NCBI GenBank assembly: GCA_019239425.1
Contig: JAFAZX010000026.1
Span: forward strand, 62,001-126,000
Length of the DNA: 64,000 nucleotides
Source of the DNA: Acidobacteriota bacterium
GTDB taxonomy: Bacteria > Acidobacteriota > Blastocatellia > Pyrinomonadales > Pyrinomonadaceae
Direction of reading: 5' to 3'
Shown in pieces: positions 53,658-62,167 of the stretch. A model generated the notes under the pieces. That model ran no database searches, was not told the origin of the DNA, and saw only the letters and a list, made by a program, of their open reading frames with translations. Positions within the stretch are counted from its first letter, which is position 1, and each line of letters begins with the position of its first letter. A program made the translations under genes and the position numbers.

Positions 53658-53981
53658 ATGAGTTTCGGGACTTTAACGCCGAAGGAGTTCGGCGAGCGCA
53701 CGCGGGCGGGCGAGGACTTGCTGCTCGTGGACGTGCGCGAGCCGGAGGAGTACGAGCTGGCGCGGGTCGAGGGCGCGCGCCTGCTCCCCTTGAGCCTCTT
53801 CAACGAGTGGGCGCCGACGCTCGACCCGGAGCGCCCCACGGTCTTCCTCTGCCACCACGGCATCCGCAGCGCGCAGGTCTGCGCCTACCTCGCGCGGCAG
53901 GGATTCGAGAAGACCTACAACCTCTCCGGCGGCATCGACCGCTGGTCGACGGAAGTAGACCCCTCCATCCCGCGTTACTGA
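53658..53981 (+). CDS. Single-domain rhodanese
   Basis: A 107-residue rhodanese-like sulfurtransferase. LLVDVREPEEYELARVEGA is the CH2A-type opening and the active-site loop is FLCHHGIRSAQ with the catalytic Cys; the C-terminus has NLSGGIDRWS. This CHHGxRS type is typical of rhodaneses that serve molybdopterin/thiamine sulfur transfer. DinB gene follows 2 bases after its stop, so the two are co-translated. Confidence 0.93.
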   Translation: MSFGTLTPKEFGERTRAGEDLLLVDVREPEEYELARVEGARLLPLSLFNEWAPTLDPERPTVFLCHHGIRSAQVCAYLARQGFEKTYNLSGGIDRWSTEVDPSIPRY

Positions 53982-53983
53982 AG

Positions 53984-54466
53984 ATGAGAGACCCGGCGGC
54001 CGTCATCCAAGCGCTTGAGAACGCGCCCGCGGTCATCATCCCGCTCGTGCGCGAGGTGCCGCGCGAGGTCTTGCGGCGCAGGCCCGCGCCCGGCCGCTGG
54101 TCTGCGCACGAGCACGCCTGCCACCTCGCGGACGTGCACGCGCTCTTCTTCAGACGCCTCGAACAGTTCCTCACCGAAGCACGTCCGCGCATAAGACCCT
54201 TCGACCCGGCCGCGCAGCGCCCCGACGGCGAGCTGCTCGGAGTCGATCTGGACGACGCGCTCGCGCGCTTTGCGGAAGACCGCCGGGCGCTCGTCGCGCG
54301 CCTGCGCGAACTTTCTCCCGAGGTCTGGCGGCGCGAGGCCGACCACGACGAATACTCGCTCTACACCTGCTTCATCATGTTCCGCCACCTCGCCCTCCAC
54401 GACTTCCTCCACGCCTACCGCGTCGAAGAGCTTCTGCTCAAGAAGGACTGGGACGGAAACGGATGA
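53984..54466 (+). CDS. DinB-like family protein
   Basis: A 160-residue four-helix-bundle protein of the DinB/YfiT-like superfamily. The metal-ligand histidines are visible in SAHEHACHLADVHALFFRRL (first His pair) and RHLALHDFLHAYRVEEL (C-terminal pair). Superfamily members include thiol transferases using bacillithiol or mycothiol and many of unknown activity. It sits between rhodanese and DUF309 genes with a 4-base overlap to the latter. Confidence 0.88.
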   Translation: MRDPAAVIQALENAPAVIIPLVREVPREVLRRRPAPGRWSAHEHACHLADVHALFFRRLEQFLTEARPRIRPFDPAAQRPDGELLGVDLDDALARFAEDRRALVARLRELSPEVWRREADHDEYSLYTCFIMFRHLALHDFLHAYRVEELLLKKDWDGNG

Positions 54467-54882
54467 GTTACGGCGAGGAGCACGCCGCCCTCTACCCGGC
54501 CGAGTACCTGGCGGGCATAGACCTCTACAACGCGGGCGAGTTCCACGCGGCGCACGACGCCTGGGAGGATCGCTGGCGCGACGACTGCGGCCCGCGCGAG
54601 AAGCTCTTCCTGCAAGCGCTCATCCAGTCGGCCGTCGTCTTCCACCACGTCGAGATCGGACGCCGCGGCGCCGCCCGCCGCATGTACCGCATGGCCCTCG
54701 AGAAGTTCGAGCGCCTCGGCGCCGGACGCTTCATGTCGCTCGACATCGACGACTACCTCGCGCGGCTAGCGCGCTCGGTCGCCTGGCTCGAAGCCGCGGG
54801 AGACCCGCGCGACGCCGTCCAGCCCGAAGACTTCAAAGCGCCTCACATCCGACTCCTGCCCGGCGCCGACGAATACGACTGA
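54463..54882 (+). CDS. DUF309 domain protein
   Basis: A 139-residue protein with the DUF309 helical core: YNAGEFHAAHDAWEDRWRD (HExxE-like HAAHDAWE) and LFLQALIQSAVVFHHVEIGR, then a repeat-like second half with YRMALEKFERL. The fold is an all-alpha bundle of unknown function, often found beside DinB-like genes. ATG overlaps the DinB stop by four bases. Confidence 0.88.
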   Translation: MSYGEEHAALYPAEYLAGIDLYNAGEFHAAHDAWEDRWRDDCGPREKLFLQALIQSAVVFHHVEIGRRGAARRMYRMALEKFERLGAGRFMSLDIDDYLARLARSVAWLEAAGDPRDAVQPEDFKAPHIRLLPGADEYD

Positions 54883-54917
54883 GGCGGGCGCTGCTTTCGC
54901 TCTCGCGCCTTTGTGAT

Positions 54918-54923
54918 TTAGAA
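54918..54923 (+). promoter_or_regulatory. Possible -10 element for the GrdB-like gene
   Basis: TAGAAT, 44 bases before the ATG and 33 bases before GGAGG at 54956-54960. No good -35 hexamer is visible. Confidence 0.35.
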
Positions 54924-54967
54924 TCGGCGCAAGCATTCGAACAGCAGCACAGGCCGGAGGTAGAGGG

Positions 54968-55786
54968 ATGTCTCAAGTGGAGATACTTGAAGGCGCGGAG
55001 GAGTGGCGCGACCAGTACGCGCGTTGGAAGCAGATCAACGAGCTGCGCGGCGACGACGTGGGCGAGCACTACCCCTGGGTCGTCAACCGGCGCGCGCCCT
55101 TCCGGCCCGCGCGCCGCGCGCTCCCCATGCTCAACCTCGCGCTCGTCACCTCGGCCGGCGCCTACCTCGACGGCACCGAGCCCTTCGACACGCAGACCTT
55201 CGGCGGCGACACCTCCTTCCGCGAAATCCCCGTCGAGGTCGGCCCCGAAGACTTGCAGTGGACGGCGCGCGGCTACGACGTGGCGCACGTCCGTGAGGAC
55301 ATGAACGCGCAGGTGCCCATCGACCGTTTGAAGGAGTTCGAGGGCAACGGCATCATCGGCCAGCTCAACCCGGTCTTCTGGAGCATCTGCGGCTTCATCC
55401 CGAACGCCGCGCGCTTCGCCGCCACGGGCCTGCCCGAACTCGTCGAGCGCGTCCGCCGCTACGAGGTGCAGGCGGTGCTGCTCGTCCCGGCCTCGCGCCT
55501 CTGCCACCAGACCATCAGCCTGGCCGCGCGCGCCATCGAGGCCGCGGGCATCCCGACGATGACGCTCGCCGTGGCCCGCGCGGCGGTCGAACAGGCGCGG
55601 CCGCCCCGCGCCGCCTACTACCCGGGCGAGTTCGGCTGCGTCGTCGGCAAGCCCAACTGGCCCGAGTACCAGCGCCGCGTCCTCGACGAAGCGCTCCGCC
55701 TCATCGAACCCATCGACCAGCCCAGCGTCCGCAACCTCGTCGTCGCCGCCGCCACCGAAGTCGAGATGGACAGGGGGGAGAGGTGA
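54968..55786 (+). CDS. Glycine/sarcosine/betaine reductase B-like protein (no selenocysteine)
   Basis: A 272-residue protein related to the GrdB/PrdB subunits of amino-acid reductases: LNLALVTSAGAYLDGTEPFD, SFREIPVEV, and the middle segment DRLKEFEGNGIIGQL match that group. The family's selenocysteine motif (U-x2-C-x2-C) is absent: there is no in-frame TGA before the stop and the corresponding region near IPTM has no cysteine pair. GGAGG lies 7-8 bases before the ATG. As it stands alone, without other reductase subunits and in a probably aerobic host, it is more likely a paralogue with another role. Confidence 0.75.
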   Translation: MSQVEILEGAEEWRDQYARWKQINELRGDDVGEHYPWVVNRRAPFRPARRALPMLNLALVTSAGAYLDGTEPFDTQTFGGDTSFREIPVEVGPEDLQWTARGYDVAHVREDMNAQVPIDRLKEFEGNGIIGQLNPVFWSICGFIPNAARFAATGLPELVERVRRYEVQAVLLVPASRLCHQTISLAARAIEAAGIPTMTLAVARAAVEQARPPRAAYYPGEFGCVVGKPNWPEYQRRVLDEALRLIEPIDQPSVRNLVVAAATEVEMDRGER

Positions 55787-55802
55787 GAAAGGGTGTTGGG
55801 TG

Positions 55803-55889
55803 TTAGGTGTTGGGTTCTGGGGAAATCAATTTGTCTTTCCTCAGAACCCAACACCTAACACCTAACACCCAACACCCCTCCCTCATCCT
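55803..55889. repeat. Palindromic repeat family R2, copy 3
   Basis: Arms 55803-55831 and 55854-55889 built from GGGTGTT heptamers, with AGAACC/GGTTCT at the loop. It lies between the convergent GrdB-like and hybrid-kinase genes and touches the kinase stop (55883-55885). Confidence 0.85.
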
Positions 55890-58870
55890 CCGAATTGAGT
55901 TAACACCTCTTCAACTTGTGCGAGGTCGAAGGGCTTGCCGATGACGGTGTCGGCGGGGGCGTCGCCCTGCGTGCGGGCGGCGTCGCGGCCGTAGCCCGTG
56001 ACGACGGCGATGCGCGTGCGCGGGCTCTTCCGCCGCACGGCGCGCGCCACCTCCCAACCGTCCATCTCGGGCATCGAGAGGTCTGTGAAGACGAGGTCGA
56101 ACTCGGCTTCGCTCAAAGCCGAGAGGGCCGCGCGCCCGCCGTCGACACGCCGGACGTCGTGGCCGAACGTCTCGACCATCTCGGCCAGGGTCTCGCGCAC
56201 CTGCTCCTCGTCGTCCACGACGAGGACGGAGAGGCGGCGCGCGGGCCGTCGCCGTTCGCACACCGTCGGCGGCGCGGACTCGGCCCGCGCGGACTCGGCG
56301 TGCGGCAGGTCGATGACGAAGGTCGTCCCCTGCCCCGGCCGCGAGGCGGCGGAGATATTTCCGCCGTGCCGCTCGATGATGCCGTACGAGACGAAGAGGC
56401 CGAGGCCGGTGCCCTGCACGCCCTTCGTCGTGAAGAAGGGTTCGAAGATGCGCGCACGGGTGCCCTCGTCCATCCCCACGCCCGTGTCCGCGAAGACGAG
56501 GCGCAGGCTCCGCCCGCGGCGCCGGCAGTTGATCTTGAGGCTTCCGCCCTCGGGCATCGCGTCGATGGCGTTGACGACGAGGTTGACGAAGACCTCGCGC
56601 AGCTCCGAGGCGTTGCCGCGCGTGTGGAGCGCCCCGTCGCCCTCGACCGAAACGTCGTAGCGCAGCCCGCGCGCGCCCGCGTCGTTCTCCCAGCGCGTGC
56701 GCGTGATCTCGACCGCGTCGCGCAGCAGCTCGAGCACGGAGACTTCCGTATGCCCCTCGCCGGGAAGCTGCCGCGCGAAGGAGCGTATGCGGCGGACGGT
56801 GGCCGCGGCGTCCTCGGCGGCCTTGAGGATGATGTCGAGGCCGCGCCTCAGGTTCGAATCGTCCTCGGCCTCGCGCCGGAGGAGCTGCGCGCGCCCGAGG
56901 ATGGCCGCGAGCGCGTTGTTGAAGTCGTGCGCGACGCCCGAGGCGAGCTGGCCGAGCGCCCGCAGCTTGTCGGCCTGCGCGGCGCGCTCGCGCTCGAGCC
57001 GCTGCTGCGTCACGTCGCGCGTGATGGCGAGGACGCCGGTCGTGCGGCCGTCGATGACGAGCGGCGTCGAGTCGGTCACGATGTAGCGTATCTCGCCGTT
57101 CGACCTGAGCAGCTTCAGCTCGACCTTCTGCGGCTCGCCCGCGAGCGTGCGCCGGAAGCGCTCCTCGGCCGCGGGGCGCTCCGACTCCTCGACCAGCTCG
57201 CGGAAGTGCCGGCCGATGAGCGCCTCCTTCGCGTAGCCGCACATGGCGGCGCCCGCGCTGTTGATCCACATGATGTGGCCTTCGGGGTCGGTGGCGCAGA
57301 TGTTCTCGCGCGCGCTCTCGAGGACGTGTTCGAGGAGCGACTGCCGCTCGCGCGCGACGGCCTCGATCTGCCTCAGCTCCGAGAGGTCACGCACGGTGCA
57401 GACCGTACCGACCTGCCCCGACTCGTCCGTGACCGGCTCGACGGTGACGAGGAGCGTGCGCCCGAGGCGCTCGGGCGTGTACTCCATCGTGACGGGGCCG
57501 CGCCCCTCCGCCGCGCGCTCCACGGCGCAGCCCGAAGTCGAGGCCGTGCGCAGGATGTCGCAGCAGCGCAGGCCCAGCAGCTCGTGCGGCTCGGCGCCTT
57601 CGAGCGCGGCCCCGGCCCGGTTGACCCTCGTCAGCCGGCGGTCGTTCGAGAAGATGTAGACGCCGTCCGACATCGCGTCGAAGGTCGTCTCCCACGCGCG
57701 CTTGGCGCGCTCGACCATCTGGAACAGCTCGGCCTGGCGGACGGCGATGCCGGTCTGGTCGGCGACGGCGCGCGCGAGCGACACGTCGTCGGCGTGCCAC
57801 GGGCGCGCCCGCCCGACCGTCGAGATGGCGAAGCACCCGGGCACGTCTTCGCCGACGCGGATGGCGACGTACATGATCGAGCGCGTGCCGAGGCCCTTCA
57901 GAATCTTCTCGTAGACGGGGCGGATGGAGGGGTTCTGCGCCACGTCCTCGAAGGCGAGGACGCCGGTGGCGCGGATGGCTTCGACGAGGTCGCCCACGAG
58001 CGCGAGCGGGTACTCGGCCGCGGCCCCTTCGACGCCCGGCGCGAGGTATTCGGCCACGCTGCGGACGACGCCGGCCGCGCGGTCGAGCATGAAGACGGCG
58101 CAGCGGTCGACGTCGAGCTTCTGGCCCAGCTCGCTCGTGGCGGCGCGGAAGACCTCGGCGGCGTCGAGCGACTGGCGGACGGCGCGCGTGATGCGGTTGA
58201 TGAGGGCCTCGCGCTCGGCCTGCGCGGCGAGCTTGGCGGCGTCGCGCTGGCGCGCGATGAGCTGCGCGGTCTGGCGCGCGAAGGCCACGGCCGGGAGCAC
58301 GCTGCGGCGGTCGGGCGCGGCGCCGGAGCGCGGGTCGTCGAGCGCGATGAGTCCCAGCAGCCCGCCGTCCTGCGCGAAGAGCGGGACGAACAGCTCGTCG
58401 CCGTCGTGCCACGGGTCGGAGCCGTAGGACGCGCGCGGCCGCGGCAGGCCGGACTTGAAGCGCTGCGCGCAGAAGGCGTCGAGCAGGTGGTAGTGGCTCG
58501 GCGGGTAGTACGCGGCGTAGCCGAGCGCGCCGACGTGGATGTGGAGGCCGCGCTCGATGAGCTGCGCGACCTGCTCGCGCGGGTAGGGGCGCTCGTCGGC
58601 CCGGGTGACGTACTCGCGCGGGATGTTCGAGGAGTGCGAGGCGATGCGGCGCGTGAGGCCGTCCTCGTTGAAGAGGACGACGAGGCAGGTGCGGTAGTCG
58701 GTCAGGTCGGTGATGGTGTCGGCCAGGCCCGCCAGAAGCTCTTCGAGCGCGCGGCCGTCGCCGGCCGGCGCGGCGGCGAGCGCGGTGAGGGCTTCGAGCT
58801 GCCGCACGGACGCGCTCAGATGCTCTTCAGGCGCTTCGCGCTCGGCGGGGTCGATTTCGGACAGGGGCAT
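55883..58870 (-). CDS. Cytoplasmic GAF-GAF-PAS-PAS hybrid histidine kinase
   Basis: A 995-residue soluble sensor kinase. Two GAF domains (about 25-205 and 235-400; TDLTDYRTCLVVLFNEDG, LDVDRCAVFMLDRA), two PAS domains (about 405-520 and 530-640; TFDAMSDGVYIFSNDRRLTR, ICATDPEGHIMWINSAGAAM), HisKA with ASGVAHDFNN, a HATPase with VNLVVNAIDAMPEGG, DTGVGMDEG and GTGLGLFVSYG, and a C-terminal receiver with LVFTDLSMPEMDGW. No membrane segment, so it senses internal signals. The kinase and receiver halves are close paralogues of the membrane kinase at 33847. Its stop lies inside an R2 palindrome. Confidence 0.95.
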   Translation of the reverse strand: MPLSEIDPAEREAPEEHLSASVRQLEALTALAAAPAGDGRALEELLAGLADTITDLTDYRTCLVVLFNEDGLTRRIASHSSNIPREYVTRADERPYPREQVAQLIERGLHIHVGALGYAAYYPPSHYHLLDAFCAQRFKSGLPRPRASYGSDPWHDGDELFVPLFAQDGGLLGLIALDDPRSGAAPDRRSVLPAVAFARQTAQLIARQRDAAKLAAQAEREALINRITRAVRQSLDAAEVFRAATSELGQKLDVDRCAVFMLDRAAGVVRSVAEYLAPGVEGAAAEYPLALVGDLVEAIRATGVLAFEDVAQNPSIRPVYEKILKGLGTRSIMYVAIRVGEDVPGCFAISTVGRARPWHADDVSLARAVADQTGIAVRQAELFQMVERAKRAWETTFDAMSDGVYIFSNDRRLTRVNRAGAALEGAEPHELLGLRCCDILRTASTSGCAVERAAEGRGPVTMEYTPERLGRTLLVTVEPVTDESGQVGTVCTVRDLSELRQIEAVARERQSLLEHVLESARENICATDPEGHIMWINSAGAAMCGYAKEALIGRHFRELVEESERPAAEERFRRTLAGEPQKVELKLLRSNGEIRYIVTDSTPLVIDGRTTGVLAITRDVTQQRLERERAAQADKLRALGQLASGVAHDFNNALAAILGRAQLLRREAEDDSNLRRGLDIILKAAEDAAATVRRIRSFARQLPGEGHTEVSVLELLRDAVEITRTRWENDAGARGLRYDVSVEGDGALHTRGNASELREVFVNLVVNAIDAMPEGGSLKINCRRRGRSLRLVFADTGVGMDEGTRARIFEPFFTTKGVQGTGLGLFVSYGIIERHGGNISAASRPGQGTTFVIDLPHAESARAESAPPTVCERRRPARRLSVLVVDDEEQVRETLAEMVETFGHDVRRVDGGRAALSALSEAEFDLVFTDLSMPEMDGWEVARAVRRKSPRTRIAVVTGYGRDAARTQGDAPADTVIGKPFDLAQVEEVLTQFGG

Positions 58871-59239
58871 GGGCGAGTGTTCTCCCGACGGGAACGGATT
58901 TACGAAAGCGTAGTCCGGCCGCCCTTATTCCCTTCAGTCGAAAGGCGGCGCTGGCGGAAGATTTCGAGAGGCGGGGCTGTCTTCGGTCTGAGGCTGATTC
59001 CGTCCCCTTGTACGCGCCCGCAAACGCGAGCCAAGCCTGAATATAACAAAGCCTTAGCGGGGTTGTCATTAGGAAAGACGGTTTTGGTAGCCGGGGACAA
59101 GGGGGGCTGCGGTTGCCTCGGCTCGCTAGCGTTGCGGTGTGGTGACGATCAATCAATTCGCCGTCTAAAGGATGCAGACCGGCCTGTGGCCTCCGTTTAA
59201 CCGCGCTCAGCCTAAGCTTTTCGGACTCCGTGCGCAACC
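58871..59239. other. Intergenic region upstream of the hybrid kinase
   Basis: About 370 bases without a credible ORF. A GGGAGA about 11 bases before the kinase ATG is its likely ribosome site. The rest contains AT-rich patches (around 59039-59055) that may hold the kinase promoter; no tRNA, repeat family member or strong hairpin was recognised. Confidence 0.5.
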
Positions 59240-60694
59240 TCACGAGCCGGGTTTCTTGCCGCTTTTCTTTCGCTTCTTACTGAAGTCTTCCGCCGGCACC
59301 CCCAACTCCTGAGCGGCGAGGTTGCGATACTTCCGCGCGACCTCCAACACGGTCCACGCACGCAGGTGAGGCTCGACTTCCTTCAGGTCATACATCGCTA
59401 TAATTCTTTGCTGAATCTCATCGCCGCCCGGCTGACCTATCCCCAGCCGGATCTTGCCGACGTCAACGTAAGCCATGACGGCTATTGCCATGTGATTCGT
59501 GTAGTCGCCCTGGGGCAACCTGCGCAGCCGCGGCAGGATTTCTTTGGCGGCCACAACGGCCCCTTCCGTATACTGGCGGTCCTCCTCTGTCTGAACCCCG
59601 AAGTCGTTATCGTCATTCCACGCCTTGCCGAGGCGCTTCTCCATGATGTCCGTAAGGAGGAGCAGTTCGCGGGCTTCCTTCAACTGCTCCTCGGTCAGTT
59701 GTGACGGCTCCGCGCTGGCGGTCGGGGATGGTTCCGCGTCCCCACGCCCCTCAACCGCCTCTTGACCGTCCCTCGGCGGTAACGGCGGGGCGTGCTCCCA
59801 GAACCCAGGCGGGAAGATGTGGGGGAACTCGTCCGGGTGATGCTTCATGTAGTCGAGTAAGTTCCAGTTCAGTTCTGAGACCTTTTTTGTCAACTCCTCG
59901 TCTTTAACGTACAGCGGAACTAGCATCCACACCTTCATCATATCAAGCTTGTGAAGCGGTATGCTGCTCGACCCCTCAAAGGCCATTTGTATCTGCTTTT
60001 TTCGGTGCCCAATCATGTAGAGAGTCGTCACATTCTCCTCGTCGGGGAGGTACTCCTTAATGAGGGGAAGCTTCTCTGCCTGGCTAAACTCTTCAAGGGT
60101 CTTCTTGAACAAGACCTTGCTTCTCTCGTCGGGCGCAATAGAGCAGGATATCTCTTGCGGGGACACGGTGAATCTCCTCTTCTTCACCAAGTCCAGAATC
60201 GCTAACTCGAAGTACGTCTCGCCTCGCTCAAAAAATGGATCGGCCACCCGCGCGTCTGCCTCGAAGGCGCGGTCAAGGCAGAAAAATGCTTTGCGGTAGT
60301 TGTTAACCGTGGCGTAGTTCCTGCCGAGAATGGTCCAGCATTTCGCTGCCTTAATGTTCTGGTCGAGTTTTTTACATTCTTCCTCTCGACCGCCGAGTTC
60401 GTCGGCTCCAAACGGAAGGATTAAAGAGTCCGAGTCGCTGATTAGCTCGTCGATTATTTCCTGCGGCGCTGACTGGCTTGTCAGTTGCGGCGGTTTTATT
60501 TCCAGCCACTGTGCTATCTGGGAGAAGTTGGCGAGTACGGCGATTGCGCCGACCAGCAACGCGAGCACGACGCTGGCAGTGATTCTCCGCCTTGTCTTCC
60601 GCGCGCTCAGGTGCACATGACAGAAGACATTACCTTTGGCGGGTTTTATTTTGCAGGGCGTGCCATTTTTCTTGGTCGCCTTACATTGAGTCAT
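59240..60694 (-). CDS. Uncharacterised protein with N-terminal zinc-finger-like motif (DUF5763-like)
   Basis: A 484-residue protein of unknown function. It opens with CKATKKNGTPCKIKP and FCHVHL, a Cys-Cys-Cys-His pattern typical of the small DUF5763-type knuckle; a single membrane helix follows at about 39-58 (ASVVLALLVGAIAVLANF). The rest is mostly helical with TPR-like segments (CWTILGRNYATVNNYRKAFF, FERGETYFELAILDL) and a Pro/Glu-rich linker near 305-330. It ends with a Lys/Ser-rich tail. Codon use is clearly more AT-rich than the neighbours, which suggests recent acquisition. Metal-binding plus TPR is a scaffold-like layout, but no function can be assigned. Confidence 0.75.
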   Translation of the reverse strand: MTQCKATKKNGTPCKIKPAKGNVFCHVHLSARKTRRRITASVVLALLVGAIAVLANFSQIAQWLEIKPPQLTSQSAPQEIIDELISDSDSLILPFGADELGGREEECKKLDQNIKAAKCWTILGRNYATVNNYRKAFFCLDRAFEADARVADPFFERGETYFELAILDLVKKRRFTVSPQEISCSIAPDERSKVLFKKTLEEFSQAEKLPLIKEYLPDEENVTTLYMIGHRKKQIQMAFEGSSSIPLHKLDMMKVWMLVPLYVKDEELTKKVSELNWNLLDYMKHHPDEFPHIFPPGFWEHAPPLPPRDGQEAVEGRGDAEPSPTASAEPSQLTEEQLKEARELLLLTDIMEKRLGKAWNDDNDFGVQTEEDRQYTEGAVVAAKEILPRLRRLPQGDYTNHMAIAVMAYVDVGKIRLGIGQPGGDEIQQRIIAMYDLKEVEPHLRAWTVLEVARKYRNLAAQELGVPAEDFSKKRKKSGKKPGS

Positions 60695-60916
60695 CGAGGG
60701 CCTCCGGGACGGCCAGGCTAGCTCAAGGCGAAAAGAGAGGAGCTGCTGACGGGATAAGACTCTCTTCAGTCAGAAGTGGTAGAAGAGTCGCGCGGAGAAG
60801 ATATTTTGGGTCAAAGGAAGGTGTCAAGTTTCGAACGGCATAGCGCCCCTTACGGGCAGCGCGAAGAGGGCGCGCCCTCAGGCGTTGTGCGCGGCAGCGT
60901 TCCGGCTGAACATAAA
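60695..60916. other. Intergenic region, no gene recognised
   Basis: About 220 bases upstream of the DUF5763-like gene. It contains a short perfect palindrome GAGGGCGCGCCCTC near 60867-60880 and no convincing ORF or promoter. Confidence 0.45.
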
Positions 60917-60950
60917 TTAGCGGCGAGGCCCGCGTCGGCCCCGCCGCTAA
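60917..60950 (-). terminator. Probable terminator of the VWA gene pair
   Basis: TTAGCGGCGAGGCC (60917-60930) and GGCCCCGCCGCTAA (60937-60950) form a 14-bp stem with one mismatch and a 6-base loop, 48 bases after the stop of the first VWA gene. The following T-tract on the minus strand (TTTATG) is weak. Confidence 0.5.
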
Positions 60951-60998
60951 AACTCTCTGGCATCAAATTGCAGCGAGGGTAACCACTCGCCGCCCCCC

Positions 60999-62090
60999 TT
61001 ACCTTCTGGGCCGCACGTCCACGGAGCTGCGGGCGAAGTAGCCCTGGCGGTAGGTGAGGTGGAGCTGCTGCTTCTTGAGGTCGGCGTTGACGACGTCGAT
61101 CTGCACCTTGCGGAAGGAGCCGTCCTTCGTCTTGTTCGAGGGCGAGTAGGCGATGAGGTACTGCGAGCGCAGGTCTTCCTGAATCTGCGCGAAGGCCAGG
61201 CGCAGGTCGTCCTCGTTGCGCGGGAAGTAGGCGCGCCCGCCCGTGCGCTCCGTGATCTTGCGCAAGGAACCTTCGTCCACGCCCTCGAAGCTGAAGCTGT
61301 CGCCGATGCCGATGGCGTAGATGATGGCGTCGGCCTTGAGCGCGGAGTCCACCGCCTCCTGCATCTTCAACCGGCTCGAAGTGTCCACGCCGTCGGTCAG
61401 GAGGATGATGGCGCGGCGCGTCTTGTCGGAGGTCTCGGTGAGCACCTCGCGCGAGGTGACCCAGACGGCGTCCCAGATGGCGGTCGAGCCGGCGCGCGCC
61501 TGGTTGTCGCCCGAGATGGGCGGCGTCCCGACCGTCACGCCGCCGCCGATGTAGCCCGAGGGCGGCATGAACTCGACGCGGTCGATGGCGCTCCGCACCC
61601 GCGCGGACGAGCCCGTCAGGCCCTGCTCCAGTGTCGCGTCGCCGGTGAAGGTGAGCACGGCCACCTCGTCCTTCGCGGCGCGGATGACGGTGTCGACGAA
61701 GCGCTGCGCGGCCGACTTCTCCTCGGGGAGCGTGCGCTCCTGCGAGGCCGAGCAGTCGATGAGGATGGCGAGCGAGAGCGGCCGGTCGGTCTCGCGCTGG
61801 AAGACCGTGACCTTCTGCTCGACGCCGTCCTCGAGGACGCGGATGTCGTCCTGCTTGAGCGTCGTGACGAAGCGCCGGCCCCGGTCGACGGCGGTGAAGA
61901 GCACGTTCGTCAGGTCGGTCTCGATCCGCTCCACGTCGTCGTCGTCAATCGAATCGTCGCGCTGCGGCGTCGGGCGCGGCCGGGCGGGCGGCGACTGCTG
62001 CTGCGCGCTCGCGCCTCTCCCCGCCGGCAGCAGCACGCACGCCGCGAGCAACAGCGCCATCACGACCGCGATTCTCTTTTGGCTTAACAT
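60999..62090 (-). CDS. VWFA-related domain protein, secreted, copy 1
   Basis: A 363-residue exported von Willebrand A-domain protein of the type abundant in Acidobacteriota. Signal peptide about 1-29, a Pro/Gln-rich linker, then LEDGVEQKVTVFQRETDRPLSL leading into the VWA fold with a MIDAS motif in LIDCSASQ (DxSxS), and LLTDGVDTSS. The C-terminal RSQYLIAYSPSNKTKDGSFRKVQIDV is the marker of this acidobacterial group (quoted by its core SQYLIAYSP). GAGGGAAG precedes the ATG. Paralogue of the upstream gene; role probably adhesion or envelope protein interactions, unproven. Confidence 0.9.
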   Translation of the reverse strand: MLSQKRIAVVMALLLAACVLLPAGRGASAQQQSPPARPRPTPQRDDSIDDDDVERIETDLTNVLFTAVDRGRRFVTTLKQDDIRVLEDGVEQKVTVFQRETDRPLSLAILIDCSASQERTLPEEKSAAQRFVDTVIRAAKDEVAVLTFTGDATLEQGLTGSSARVRSAIDRVEFMPPSGYIGGGVTVGTPPISGDNQARAGSTAIWDAVWVTSREVLTETSDKTRRAIILLTDGVDTSSRLKMQEAVDSALKADAIIYAIGIGDSFSFEGVDEGSLRKITERTGGRAYFPRNEDDLRLAFAQIQEDLRSQYLIAYSPSNKTKDGSFRKVQIDVVNADLKKQQLHLTYRQGYFARSSVDVRPRR

Positions 62091-62100
62091 CTCTTCCCTC

Positions 62101-62164
62101 GTGAACAGTGAATAGTGAATAGTGAATAGTGAATGCTTTTATCCATTCGCCATTTACCATTCAC
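62101..62164. repeat. Palindromic repeat family R8
   Basis: Left arm 62101-62135 is five AGTGAAT heptamers; right arm 62144-62164 is a degenerate complement (CATTCGCCATTTACCATTCAC). It fills the 77-base gap between the two VWA genes. Confidence 0.75.
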
Positions 62165-62167
62165 GAT

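Noticed and set aside
54968..55786. Selenocysteine codon in the GrdB-like gene
   Set aside because: The frame is open without an internal TGA to its stop at 55784-55786 and the UxxCxxC context is absent, so no Sec readthrough is needed.
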